A DNA stretch of 64,000 bases from Plantibacter flavus (GTDB lineage: Bacteria; Actinomycetota; Actinomycetes; Actinomycetales; Microbacteriaceae): NCBI RefSeq assembly GCF_900177615.1, contig NZ_FXAP01000009.1:16662-80661 (forward strand), written 5' to 3'. The number at the start of each line of letters is the position of its first letter. Within the stretch, counting starts at the first letter, position 1. The notes below the pieces were generated by a model. That model was given only the letters and a program-made list of their open reading frames with translations. It did no database searches and was not told where the DNA came from. Both the position numbers and the translations under genes were made by a program. Positions 14,985 to 23,788 of the stretch are shown piece by piece.

Positions 14985-16808
14985 ATGCGAGAGCCTGCCG
15001 ACGTGCGAACGGCCACCGACCTCGTCGACGCCGAACCCGTCCACGACACCGAGCGGGAGCTGATCCGGCTGCGACGCCGCGAGCACGAACTCTCCGCCCT
15101 GTTCTCCAGCGCCCGCGAACTGGCCGAGCTCCGCGACAGCGACGCCGTGCTCGCCAGGCTCGTCCAGCGCGCCCACCAGATGATGGGCGTCGATCTCGCA
15201 TACTTGTCCGAGTTCGACCCGGTCACCCACGAGTTGCGGGTCCGCGAGACGAGTGGCTCCGTCAGTCCGTCCTTCCAGACGCTCCGGGTGCCTCCCGGGC
15301 GCGGGCTCGCGAGCGTCGTCGTCGAATCGCGCACGGCCCAGTGGGTCGCAGACTACTCCGACTACTCGACCGACCGACACGAGCGCGGCATCGACGACGC
15401 GGTCGCGGCGGAGGGGCTCGTCTCCCTGCTCGGCGTGCCGATGCTCACGAGCGACGACGTCCTCGGCGTCCTCTTCGTCGGCAACCGCGACCGGAAGGAC
15501 TTCTCCCCCGACGAGGTCGCGCTCCTGGCAGCGCTCGCGGACCATGCCTCGGTCATCCTCCAGACGACGCAGACCCTCCGCGACCTGCAGGACTCCGAGG
15601 ACGCCAGCCGACGGAACCTCGCGGACCTCACCGCCCACCTCGTCGAACGCGATCGGGCGAACACCGTCCACCAGGAACTCGTCCAGGCGGTCCTCGCCGG
15701 GGGCGGATTCGCACCCGTCGCGGAGACGCTCGCCACCGCACTCGGCCGCGCGGTCGCCGTCACCGACGCGCAGGACCGGGTGATCGCAGCAGCCGGTCTC
15801 CCGCTCTCCCCCGGCATGCTCGACCTCGACGACGTCACCCACGCGGCCATCACCGACAGCCGTCGCTCGGGCCACTGCGTCCTGGTCGCGAGCGGCGGTG
15901 TCGGAGCGGTCGCCGCCCTGTCCGCCGGCAGCCAGCACTTCGGCGCCCTCATCCTCGGCGACGGCGACTTCGAGCTCGGCGCAGTGGACCTCCGCACCGT
16001 CGAACGCGCGGCGCAGGTCGCGGCGCTCCTCGAGCTGCAGCAGGAGGCGGCCTCGGGTGCCGACCACCGCGTCCGCAGCGAACTCATCGCCGACCTCCTC
16101 GACGACGTGCCCGAACGACGATCCGACGTCGAACGACGCGCCAGGCGCCTCGGCATCGACCTGCACGAACTCGACTCCCTGCTCCTCCTCGCCGTCCCGG
16201 GAGACCAGCAGACCACCGCCGCCCGAGCGCTCAGCCGCCGACTCGACGACCATGCGCTCGTCGGCGAGTACCGCGGGTACGTCGTCGCCGCACACTCCTC
16301 CGGCCGTCGGCCGCTCGACGCCGACGCCGTCCGCCGACACGTCGCCGGCAGCATCCAGCAGCCCGTCGTCGCCGTCGTGCCCCGCACCGCCCCCGATGCC
16401 CTCACCTCCGCGTTCACCAGCGCGATGCGCACCGCCAGACTCATCGCCGCACTGGAACTCTCGGACCTCACCGCATCGACCGACGACTTCCTGCCCTACT
16501 CGGCGATCTTCGACACCGATGCGCGGGCGCTCGCCGACTTCCTGCGCGACACCATCGGACTCGTCCGGCGCTACGACGCCGAGCGGAACGCCGACCTACT
16601 CGGGACGCTGCGCGCGTTCGTGCGGAACAATGCGAGCCCCACCCGCACGGCGCGCGCCCTGAACTTCCACACGAACACGATCCTCCAGCGGCTCGACCGG
16701 CTCGACCAGGTGCTCGGAGCCTCCTGGCGCGAGGACGAGCGCATGTTCCGGCTCGGCATCGCCGTCCGCCTCGACGAGCTCCGCGAGCAGTTGCAGGCCG
16801 GACGGTAG
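14985..16808 (+). CDS. GAF-PucR family transcriptional regulator 1
   Basis: A 607-residue regulator: N-terminal coil, GAF sensor domain at about residues 45-200 (RELAELRDSDAVLARLVQRA ... LGVPMLTSDDVLGVLFVGN), a central PucR-type region, and the C-terminal PucR HTH with ARALNFHTNTILQRLDRLDQ. PucR proteins usually activate catabolic genes when bound to a substrate. The start ATG at 14985 has AGGAGA 5 bases upstream. It is divergent from mvaA, the expected layout for a pathway-specific regulator. Its GAF domain is clearly paralogous to that of the regulator at 23789-25735. Stops 14 bases from the convergent cupin gene. Confidence 0.92.
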   Translation: MREPADVRTATDLVDAEPVHDTERELIRLRRREHELSALFSSARELAELRDSDAVLARLVQRAHQMMGVDLAYLSEFDPVTHELRVRETSGSVSPSFQTLRVPPGRGLASVVVESRTAQWVADYSDYSTDRHERGIDDAVAAEGLVSLLGVPMLTSDDVLGVLFVGNRDRKDFSPDEVALLAALADHASVILQTTQTLRDLQDSEDASRRNLADLTAHLVERDRANTVHQELVQAVLAGGGFAPVAETLATALGRAVAVTDAQDRVIAAAGLPLSPGMLDLDDVTHAAITDSRRSGHCVLVASGGVGAVAALSAGSQHFGALILGDGDFELGAVDLRTVERAAQVAALLELQQEAASGADHRVRSELIADLLDDVPERRSDVERRARRLGIDLHELDSLLLLAVPGDQQTTAARALSRRLDDHALVGEYRGYVVAAHSSGRRPLDADAVRRHVAGSIQQPVVAVVPRTAPDALTSAFTSAMRTARLIAALELSDLTASTDDFLPYSAIFDTDARALADFLRDTIGLVRRYDAERNADLLGTLRAFVRNNASPTRTARALNFHTNTILQRLDRLDQVLGASWREDERMFRLGIAVRLDELREQLQAGR

Positions 16809-16822
16809 GCGAGGCCGCCGGT

Positions 16823-17248
16823 TCAGCGGTCCGTGTCCGTGGAGAAGGCCTCCTCGCCCGATTGCGGGAACGGGTTCCCCGTCGGCGTGCCGAAGACGAG
16901 GATCATCTCGGCCACGGCGTCGGACTCGTTGCGGACACCGTGGACGAGCCCGGCCGGCGCGTAGAACGCATCGCCGGATCGCAGCAGCCTCCGGTGCTCA
17001 CCCGAGGTCACGACGAGTTCACCCGCGGTGACGACGTACAGTTCGTCGGAGCTGTTCGGCGAACAACTCGCGTCGTCGCCCTCCAGGTGGAGGTGCTCGC
17101 CCTCGGCCGCTCCAGGTTCGAGGCGATACCGCATGACCGATGACGGCAGGGCAGTGGTCTGCTGGAAGTACCACTCCAGATCGATCCGGCCCGGGCCCTC
17201 GTACAGCGCCACCTCGTGAGCGTTGTCGCCGAGTCGTTGCACGCGCAT
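16823..17248 (-). CDS. Cupin-domain protein
   Basis: A 141-residue single-domain cupin. The first motif reads GEHLHLEGDD ... SSDELYVVTAGE and the second GDAFYAPAGLVHGVRNES, giving His/Glu metal-ligand candidates in the usual beta-barrel positions. Start ATG at 17248 has AGGAGG on its strand. It is the last gene of the transporter operon, 36 bases after the second ABC ATPase gene. Small cupins in such clusters act as isomerases, sugar or keto-acid enzymes, or ligand sensors; no specific function can be assigned. Confidence 0.85.
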   Translation of the reverse strand: MRVQRLGDNAHEVALYEGPGRIDLEWYFQQTTALPSSVMRYRLEPGAAEGEHLHLEGDDASCSPNSSDELYVVTAGELVVTSGEHRRLLRSGDAFYAPAGLVHGVRNESDAVAEMILVFGTPTGNPFPQSGEEAFSTDTDR

Positions 17249-17284
17249 CCGGTTCCTCCTGGTGGTCGTCGATCGGTGGTGGGA

Positions 17285-18058
17285 TCAGGTCCGGTAGAGG
17301 ACGGGCATCGACTCGAGGAGTTCGCGCGTGTAGGCGTCCTGAGGCCGGGTCATGACCTGCTCCCCCGTCCCCTCCTCCACGACGCGGCCGTTGCGCATCA
17401 CCGCCACCCGATGCGCGACGTGATGGACGACCGCGAGGTTGTGGGTGATGAAGAGGTACGTCACGCCCGTCTCCTCCTGGAGGCGGACGAGCAGATTGAG
17501 CACCTGCGCCTGCACGGAGACGTCGAGGGCCGAGGTCGGCTCGTCCAGGACGACGAACTCCGGCTTCGCCGCCATGGCCCGGGCGATCGCGATGCGCTGC
17601 CGTTGCCCGCCGGAGAACTCGTGCGGGAAGCGCCCCGCGGCGTCCCCTGGCAGCCCCACCTGGTGGAGTGACTCGACGACCCGGGCTCGACGGGAGGCCG
17701 CGCCCATCCCCGCGGCGACGAGCGGTTCGGCGATCGAACGTGCCACCGTGAAGCGCGGGTCGAGGGAGTCGTTGGGGTCCTGGAACACCATCTGCACCCG
17801 CCGCCGGTGCGTCCGCAGCGCCGACCCGCGGAGCCGCGCGACCTCGCCACCGTCGAACTCGATGCGGCCCGAGCTCGGTCGCCGCATCAGCAGGATCGCC
17901 CTGGCGAGGGTGCTCTTCCCGGAGCCGGATTCTCCGACGAGTCCGAGCGTCTCCCCCCGGCGCACCTCGAGCGACACGTCGTCGAGTGCGAGCGTCGCAT
18001 GCTCACCGTGGCCGAACCGTTGCGTGACGCCGTCGACGCGGAGCAGGGTGTCGCTCAT
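17285..18058 (-). CDS. Peptide/opine-type ABC transporter ATP-binding protein 2 (DppF type)
   Basis: A 257-residue ATPase of the oligopeptide/dipeptide/nickel importer family. Walker A GESGSGKST at residues 43-51, Q-loop in QMVFQDPNDSLDP (the DPxxSLNP-like mark of DppF/OppF), signature FSGGQRQR and Walker B FVVLDEPTSALD. It is shorter than usual (about 320) because the C-terminal oligopeptide extension is reduced, ending soon after YTRELLESMP. Start overlaps the DppD-type gene by 4 bases. With its partner it powers the importer encoded by 18055-22478. Confidence 0.93.
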   Translation of the reverse strand: MSDTLLRVDGVTQRFGHGEHATLALDDVSLEVRRGETLGLVGESGSGKSTLARAILLMRRPSSGRIEFDGGEVARLRGSALRTHRRRVQMVFQDPNDSLDPRFTVARSIAEPLVAAGMGAASRRARVVESLHQVGLPGDAAGRFPHEFSGGQRQRIAIARAMAAKPEFVVLDEPTSALDVSVQAQVLNLLVRLQEETGVTYLFITHNLAVVHHVAHRVAVMRNGRVVEEGTGEQVMTRPQDAYTRELLESMPVLYRT

Positions 18059-18924
18059 CGGACCTCCTCCAAGACCGCCGGCGCCTCGGCGAAGTCATTG
18101 TCGACGGGGATGACCGCCAACGGCGACCGCACCGGCACCGACGGTCGCGGAATGCTCTCGAGGAGCGCCCGAGTGTACGGATGCTGCGGATCCGCGAGGA
18201 CCCGCTCAGCGCGACCGGTCTCGACGATGCGCCCGCGGTACATCACGGCGACCCGCTCGCAGAGCTGCCCGATGACGCCGAGGTCGTGGCTGATGAACAG
18301 CACGCCCATCCCCGTCTCGTCGCGCAGGGTCCTCAACAGCTCCAGGATCTGTGCCTGCACCGTCACGTCGAGCGCGGTCGTGGGCTCGTCCGCGACGAGC
18401 AGGGTCGGTCCGGCGGCCACCGCGATGGCGATCACGACTCGCTGGCGTTGACCGCCGGACAGCTGGTGGGGGTAGTAACCGAGCCGTCGTTCGGCGTCGG
18501 GCATCCGCACGAGGTGGAGGATCTCCAACGCCCGCGCCCGGGCCTGCCGTTTGTCGGCGACCCCGTGGATGCGGAGGACCTCGGCGATCTGTGCTCCGAT
18601 CCGCATGCACGGGTTGAGGGCGGACATCGGCTCCTGGAACACCATCGAAGCGCGCGCACCGCGGAGCCCCGACCAGTCTCGTTCCGTGGCGCCCTGCATG
18701 TCGGTCCCCGCGACGTCGAGGCGGGAGGCCGTGACCGTCGCCGAGTCCGGCAGCAGCCCCATCATCGCGAGGGCGATGCTCGACTTGCCACTCCCGGACT
18801 CGCCGATCACCCCGACGATCTCCCCCGGACCGACACGCAGGGACACGTCCTGCACCGATGGCGCAGCGCCGCCGTAGGCGATGCTCAGCCCCTCCACGTG
18901 GAGGGCGTCGACGTCTCGATCCAT
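18055..18924 (-). CDS. Peptide/opine-type ABC transporter ATP-binding protein 1 (DppD type)
   Basis: A 289-residue ATPase, partner of the DppF-type subunit. Walker A GESGSGKSS at residues 41-49, Q-loop MVFQEPMSALNPCMRIG, signature LSGGQRQR, Walker B LLVADEPTTALDV, and the family tail QHPYTRALLESIPRP. It follows the substrate-binding protein gene by 58 bases and overlaps the next ATPase gene by 4. Substrate class of this family covers peptides, opines, nickel chelates and sugar oligomers, so it gives little guidance alone. Confidence 0.93.
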   Translation of the reverse strand: MDRDVDALHVEGLSIAYGGAAPSVQDVSLRVGPGEIVGVIGESGSGKSSIALAMMGLLPDSATVTASRLDVAGTDMQGATERDWSGLRGARASMVFQEPMSALNPCMRIGAQIAEVLRIHGVADKRQARARALEILHLVRMPDAERRLGYYPHQLSGGQRQRVVIAIAVAAGPTLLVADEPTTALDVTVQAQILELLRTLRDETGMGVLFISHDLGVIGQLCERVAVMYRGRIVETGRAERVLADPQHPYTRALLESIPRPSVPVRSPLAVIPVDNDFAEAPAVLEEVR

Positions 18925-18982
18925 GGGTCAGACCAGCTTTCGCTCGAGTGGTGCGGGAGGGACGGTGGGGTGGACGACAGGA

Positions 18983-20554
18983 CTACTGGCTCAGCCAGGC
19001 CTCGTCGAGCCGGTACCGCGAGTAGTACGCGTCGCTCTGGTAGTCGTGCAGCTTGGCGCTGTCCCAGACCTCGAAGTAGACCGGGACCGCGACCGGTACG
19101 ATCTCGAGGACCTGCTCGGCCGCCTCTTCCGCCAGCTGGTCGACGAGCTTCGCGTACTCGGTCGGATCCGAGGCGCTCTTCGCCTGCTGGAACAGCTCTC
19201 GAGCCGCATCCGCCTCAGGGTTCCCCTCCCAGTGGTTGTAGACACCGCCGTCGACGAGCACGGGGTCGTAGTAGAACAGCGACGCCGCACGGGGGCTGCC
19301 CGGGATGGCGACGAGGTCGGTCCAGCTCTCACCGGTCGTGAAGACCGGGGCGATCTCCGAGAGCGGCTTCGCGTCGAGCTGCAGGGTGATGCCCGCTTCG
19401 GCGAGCTGCTGCTGCATCATCTCGTAGACGGGGTGGTGCGACTGCGCGACGTCGCCCATGTAGCTGAGCGTGATGGTCGGGTTCGGCTGGCCGGCGTCCG
19501 CGAGGAGTTCCTTCGCGCGGCTGACGTCGCGCTCGTAGTAGGGCAGACCCTCCGGGTCGAGCGCGCCTGGGTCACCGGCCGGCGGAACGAACGACAGCGC
19601 GGCGTAGCCGAGCATCGCCGTGTCGACGAGGGCCTGGCGGTCGAGGGACAACGCGACGGCCCGACGGACGTCGATGTCGGCGAGCGGCCCGGTCTCCGGG
19701 TTGATGTAGATCGCGAGGTTCTGGCGGTAGGACGCCTCCCCGAGGGTGAATCCGGCCTGGACCGCCTGATCGGCGAGGCTCCCGTCCGTGAAGTACGCGG
19801 CCTGGATGCTGCCCTGCTGCAGCGCGGCGAGGCGCGCGGACTCGTCGGGGATGAAGTCGAAGACGATCTCGTCGAGGTACGGCTTCGTGTCCTGCCAGGC
19901 GTTCTCGTTCTTCGCCATCGTGACGCTGACGCCGTCGCTCCAATCGGTCACCTGGAACGCGCCGGTCCCGAAGGTGGTCCGCTGCCGCTCGTCCGGGGTC
20001 GCCGCACCATAGCCCTCCTCGCTCACGATGAAGAACGTCTGGCGGGCGGAGACCGCGTCCACGAAGGTGCCGTCCGGCGCGCTGAACCGGAACGTGACCT
20101 CGGTCTCACCGGTCTTCTCGATGCTCGAGACGTTCGCGAGGTAGGTGCTCGCCGAGGTGGTGGCCTCCTTCATCAGGTTGAAGGAGTAGACGACGTCATC
20201 GGCGCTGAACGCGCTGCCGTCAGCGAAGGTGACGTCGTCGCGCAGCTCGAAGACCCAGGTGAGGTCGTCCGGTTGCGACCACTCGGTGGCGAGTGCCGGG
20301 ATGACCTCGCCGTCGTCGTCCTTCGCGAGCAGCGTGTCGTACGCGACGGCGTTGATGACCTCGGCGGCGATGGCGCTGGCGGCCATCGGGTCGAGACCGC
20401 CGGCCGACGGCTCGGCCGGGACACCCCAGTGCAGGGTGCCACCGGCGACCGGGTCGCCGCCCGCGTCGGCCGTGGATCCGCCGGGCGCACAGCCGCTGAG
20501 CGCGAGGGACGCCGCCACGATGGCGACCGTCCCCGCGAGGATGCGTGTCTTCAT
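18983..20554 (-). CDS. ABC transporter substrate-binding lipoprotein, family 5 (peptide/opine type)
   Basis: A 523-residue SBP_bac_5 protein with a lipoprotein signal (MKTRILAGTV... LSGC, Cys22). Mature-domain marks are GGTLHWGVPAEP, NAVAYDTLLAKDDDGEVIPALATEW, VFELRDDVTFADGSAFSADDVVYSF and DIDVRRAVALSLDRQALVDT. It is anchored outside the membrane and delivers substrate to the two permeases. Unusually it is placed after both permease genes, and its start overlaps the second permease stop by 4 bases. Ligand unknown; the surrounding amidohydrolases and flavoenzyme suggest an amide or N-methyl compound. Confidence 0.93.
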   Translation of the reverse strand: MKTRILAGTVAIVAASLALSGCAPGGSTADAGGDPVAGGTLHWGVPAEPSAGGLDPMAASAIAAEVINAVAYDTLLAKDDDGEVIPALATEWSQPDDLTWVFELRDDVTFADGSAFSADDVVYSFNLMKEATTSASTYLANVSSIEKTGETEVTFRFSAPDGTFVDAVSARQTFFIVSEEGYGAATPDERQRTTFGTGAFQVTDWSDGVSVTMAKNENAWQDTKPYLDEIVFDFIPDESARLAALQQGSIQAAYFTDGSLADQAVQAGFTLGEASYRQNLAIYINPETGPLADIDVRRAVALSLDRQALVDTAMLGYAALSFVPPAGDPGALDPEGLPYYERDVSRAKELLADAGQPNPTITLSYMGDVAQSHHPVYEMMQQQLAEAGITLQLDAKPLSEIAPVFTTGESWTDLVAIPGSPRAASLFYYDPVLVDGGVYNHWEGNPEADAARELFQQAKSASDPTEYAKLVDQLAEEAAEQVLEIVPVAVPVYFEVWDSAKLHDYQSDAYYSRYRLDEAWLSQ

Positions 20555-21531
20555 TGCTGCCTCTTCTCTGGAGCGTCGTCCGTGGACGCCGCGTCGATGG
20601 TGGTGCGGGATGACGTTCCGTGGTGCGCCGCTGCCGCTCCCCGGCGCCCGCGCGGGCGGCCGAGCGAGAACGCGGGCTCCCGCCTCGGGGCGAAGTGGTC
20701 CTGGAGCCCGTCGGCGAGGAGGTTCCAGGCCGCCGAGAGCAGGATGATCACGAGGGAGGGCAGGACGATGAGGAGTGGCTGCACCTGCATGAAGCGCGTG
20801 AACTCGCTGATCATGCGGCCGGCCGAGGGTTCGGGCGCCTGGACGCCCTGACCGAGGTAGCTGAGCGCGGCTTCGATGAGGACCACCTGCGAGGCGACGG
20901 ACGCGAACTGCACGAACAGTGGCGTCAGGACGTTCGGCAGCAGGTGCTCGACGATCACCCGATGTCCCCGCACGCCACTGAGCGTCGCTGCGAGGACGAA
21001 GTCCCGTTCGCGCAGGGCGATGACCGGGGCTCGCATGACACGGGCGAAGCCCGGAGCGAACACGAGGCCGAGGGCGATGATGAGCGGCCACGGCCCGGTG
21101 CCGATGACGACCCCGACGACGAGCGCGACGAGGATCGCCGGCAGGGCGAGCGCCGCGTCCACGATCCGCATGATGATCGCGTCGACCCAGCGGCCGAAGT
21201 ACCCGGCCACCAGTCCCAGGGCCGTACCGATGACGGCGCCGAGCAGGGCGGCGGCGCCCGAGATGAGCAGACTCGTCCGGGCGGCGAGCGCCAGGCGGGT
21301 GAGGTTGTCGCGGCCGAGGTTGTCGGTGCCGAGCAGGTGGTCGAGGCTCGGCGCGGCGAGGGCCGGTCCGGAGGCGGCGAACGGGTCGTAGGGCGGCGCG
21401 AGGGTCATCCATCCGGCGAGCAGGAGGATGCCGACGAGGATGCCGGACCCACTCCAGAAGGCGGGACCGAACCCGTTGCGACGGCGGCGGCCGTCGATCT
21501 TCGCGAGCGCGATGGCGCGGGTGACCGTCAT
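20551..21531 (-). CDS. Peptide/opine-type ABC transporter permease (DppC type)
   Basis: A 326-residue permease with an N-terminal OppC-type segment, a first helix (GSGILVGILLLAGWMTL), the conserved HLLGTDNLGRDNLTRL block, and the inner-membrane domain with the EAA-like loop ALRERDFVLAATLSGVRGHR. An Arg/Ala-rich tail of about 40 residues extends beyond the usual end (RREPAFSLGRPRG...). The start ATG at 21531 overlaps the DppB-type gene by 4 bases and the stop overlaps the binding-protein start by 4. Part of a tightly coupled importer operon. Confidence 0.92.
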   Translation of the reverse strand: MTVTRAIALAKIDGRRRRNGFGPAFWSGSGILVGILLLAGWMTLAPPYDPFAASGPALAAPSLDHLLGTDNLGRDNLTRLALAARTSLLISGAAALLGAVIGTALGLVAGYFGRWVDAIIMRIVDAALALPAILVALVVGVVIGTGPWPLIIALGLVFAPGFARVMRAPVIALRERDFVLAATLSGVRGHRVIVEHLLPNVLTPLFVQFASVASQVVLIEAALSYLGQGVQAPEPSAGRMISEFTRFMQVQPLLIVLPSLVIILLSAAWNLLADGLQDHFAPRREPAFSLGRPRGRRGAAAAHHGTSSRTTIDAASTDDAPEKRQQ

Positions 21532-22478
21532 GACGTGTGGACCCTCACTCGTGGGTCGATCAGCGGGTAGATCAGATCGACGATGAAGTTGATGAGCACG
21601 TAGACCGCGCCGATGAGCAGCACGGTCGCCTGGATGATCGGGTAGTCGGACGAGCGGATGCCGGTGAGGAGGAGCGAGCCCATCCCGGGGAGCGCGAACA
21701 CGGTCTCGATGACGACCGTGCCGCCGACGAGCGCGGCGAGTTCGATGCCGATCACGGTCGTGACGGGGATGAGGGCGTTGCGCAGCGCGTGCCGTCCGAC
21801 CAGTCGGGACGGTGAGGCCCCCTTGGCTCGCGCCGTCCGGACGAAGTCCTGCCCGAGCGTGTCGAGCAGGGTGCCGCGGGTGTACCTGGCGACGATGGCC
21901 GCAAGGACGAGACCGATGAGGAGCGCCGGCAGGACGAGCACGCCGACGAGTCGCAGCGGATCCCCGCCTGCCCCCGCGGTACCGACGAGCGGGAGGCGCA
22001 GGGTGAGTGAGTTCACGAGGATGAGGACGGTTCCGAGCACGAACGGCGGGGTCGCGAGGAGCACGAAGGACAGCCCGCGCACCGCGTTGTCGGGGGCCCG
22101 ACGCCACCGGGTCGCTGCGAGGACACCGGCCGGGATGCCGAGGACGGTCCCGAACAGCGTCGCCATGACGGCGAGGGTGAGGCTGAGCGGGAGGCGCTGG
22201 GCGATGAGGTTGGACACCTCGTTGGGGACGGTGATGGCTCGTCCGAAGTCCCCCTGCAGGACGCCGAGCAGCCACGCGAGGTATTGCGTCAGCCAGGGGC
22301 GGTCGAGGCCGAGTTCCGTGCGGAGGGCGTCCAGTGCGGCCGGGTCGGGGTTCGAGGGGTCCGCGAACGCCGACAGGGGGTCGCCCGGGATCACCCGGAC
22401 CATCGAGAAGACGAGGACGGACAGGACGAGCAGGACGAAGAGCGACGACAGGACCCGGGAGACGATGTATCGCACCAT
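21528..22478 (-). CDS. Peptide/opine-type ABC transporter permease (DppB type)
   Basis: A 316-residue permease of the DppB/OppB family: N-terminal helix MVRYIVSRVLSSLFVLLVLS, the periplasmic GDPLSAFAD block, RLPLSLTLAVMATLFG, and the ATPase-contact region ARYTRGTLLDTLGQDFVRTA with RAKGASPSRLV. Start ATG at 22478 is 4 bases downstream of the flavoenzyme stop (22483), so it is co-transcribed with it. Being first among the transporter genes, it sets the unusual order permease-permease-binding protein-ATPase-ATPase. Confidence 0.92.
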   Translation of the reverse strand: MVRYIVSRVLSSLFVLLVLSVLVFSMVRVIPGDPLSAFADPSNPDPAALDALRTELGLDRPWLTQYLAWLLGVLQGDFGRAITVPNEVSNLIAQRLPLSLTLAVMATLFGTVLGIPAGVLAATRWRRAPDNAVRGLSFVLLATPPFVLGTVLILVNSLTLRLPLVGTAGAGGDPLRLVGVLVLPALLIGLVLAAIVARYTRGTLLDTLGQDFVRTARAKGASPSRLVGRHALRNALIPVTTVIGIELAALVGGTVVIETVFALPGMGSLLLTGIRSSDYPIIQATVLLIGAVYVLINFIVDLIYPLIDPRVRVHTS

Positions 22479-22482
22479 GGGA

Positions 22483-23643
22483 TCAGCTCGCGGAGGTCGG
22501 CATCGGTGAGACGCGGTCGGCGCTGCGAGCGTGGGACGGGGCGAAGCTCGCGATGTCGTCGCTCGTCTCCCCGTCGAGCGCGAGCTCCGCGAGGATGCGC
22601 CCGAAGGCGGGTGTGAACTTGAAGCCGTGACCGGCGGCGAGGGCGACGACGACGTCCGGGTGCTCCTCGAGGGGGCCGAGGACGAAGTTCCGGTCCGGGG
22701 TGAGCGCGTACTGGCAGGTCACCGTGCGGAGCTCGGGGCCCGACGCCGGCACGAGGTCCGCCATGAAGTCGGCCAGCTGCCCCGTGAGCTCCGGCGATGG
22801 GACGAAGGTACGCTCCGCCGGCGACATGCGGTTCTCCGAGACGTCGCGGGCGGCCTTCACCGTCGGTTCCCCGAAGGTCGGGAAGCCGTAGTAGCACTCC
22901 TCGTCCTCCCAGATCCACACCGGGAACCGCTCACGATCGAGCTGCTCGGCGTCGGCCGGACGGAAGTAGGTGACCTGCTCCTGCATGACGTCGAGCGGGA
23001 TCGCCGCGTCGAGGGGTTCGAGCAGCTCGTTGGCCCAGGCATCGGCGGCCAGGACGACCTTGCCGGCATGCACCGGGCCGCTGGAGGTCTGCACCACGAC
23101 ACCATCGCCGTCGGGAGTCAGCGCGTCGACCCGGGTGCGGTCGCGGATGTCCGCACCGAGCGCGCGAGCACGGAGCTGCAGCGTCGCGACGGTGCGCGCA
23201 GCGTGGGCGATGCCGGTGTCGGCGGTGTAAACCGTCTCCACGTTCTCGGGGATCCGGAACTGCGGCCACCGCGCCTGCACCTCGGCCGGCGTCAGCAGCT
23301 CGTGCGGTACCCCGCACTCCGCCAGGGCCGCGGTGAAGTCGGTGGCCGAGTAGGGTCCGTCGACCGGCAGGAAGATGACACCGCCGGTGATGGTGAGCAA
23401 CCGTTCGCCCGACTCCTGCTCGAGGTCCGCCCAATCGCGGTACGCCGACTGCGCGAGTCGCACGTACTGCGGTGCGCCGTAGGACGTCCGGACGATCCGC
23501 GAGGTGTCGTGCGAGGCGCCGCGGACGTGCCCGAGTTCGAACTGCTCGAAGGCGACGACCTTCGCGCCCCGACGGGCGAGGTGGTAGGCGGCGGCACTGC
23601 CGAGGGCTCCCATGCCGACAACCGCGACGTCGAACGATTCCAT
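22483..23643 (-). CDS. Sarcosine oxidase / N-methyl amino acid oxidase-like flavoprotein
   Basis: A 386-residue FAD enzyme of the monomeric sarcosine oxidase (MSOX/SolA) family, which oxidises N-methyl or secondary amino acids to release formaldehyde or an imine plus H2O2. Dinucleotide fold VVGMGALGS at the N-terminus; Arg49 and Arg52 in TSRIVRTS, Tyr252 and Lys263 match MSOX active-site positions; Cys310 in TCQYALTPD is the site of covalent flavin attachment in the family. The usual His four residues after the Lys is Asp here, so substrate may differ. The C-terminal GHGFKFTPAFGRILAELAL block is intact. First gene downstream of the PucR gene, 145 bases away, heading the transporter genes. Confidence 0.88.
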   Translation of the reverse strand: MESFDVAVVGMGALGSAAAYHLARRGAKVVAFEQFELGHVRGASHDTSRIVRTSYGAPQYVRLAQSAYRDWADLEQESGERLLTITGGVIFLPVDGPYSATDFTAALAECGVPHELLTPAEVQARWPQFRIPENVETVYTADTGIAHAARTVATLQLRARALGADIRDRTRVDALTPDGDGVVVQTSSGPVHAGKVVLAADAWANELLEPLDAAIPLDVMQEQVTYFRPADAEQLDRERFPVWIWEDEECYYGFPTFGEPTVKAARDVSENRMSPAERTFVPSPELTGQLADFMADLVPASGPELRTVTCQYALTPDRNFVLGPLEEHPDVVVALAAGHGFKFTPAFGRILAELALDGETSDDIASFAPSHARSADRVSPMPTSAS

Positions 23644-23662
23644 CCGGTGGTGCTCCCTCGTG

Positions 23663-23685
23663 CTTGCCCGATCGATTCAGGCAAG
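23663..23685. promoter_or_regulatory. Inverted repeat upstream of the flavoenzyme gene
   Basis: CTTGCC (23663-23668) and GGCAAG (23680-23685) form a perfect 6-base inverted repeat with an 11-base spacer, 20 bases upstream of the flavoenzyme start. The 145-base gap after the PucR gene is the only sizeable one in this operon, so an internal promoter with a regulator site is plausible. Short arms make this tentative. Confidence 0.35.
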
Positions 23686-23788
23686 TGTGCTGGAGCGCCG
23701 GAGACCGGCCTATGGACCGAGCACCCATGTTTCCGCGCTGACAGTGTGTCGGAACGACCGTCGGTGCCGATCGACGGTCCGCGCGGCT

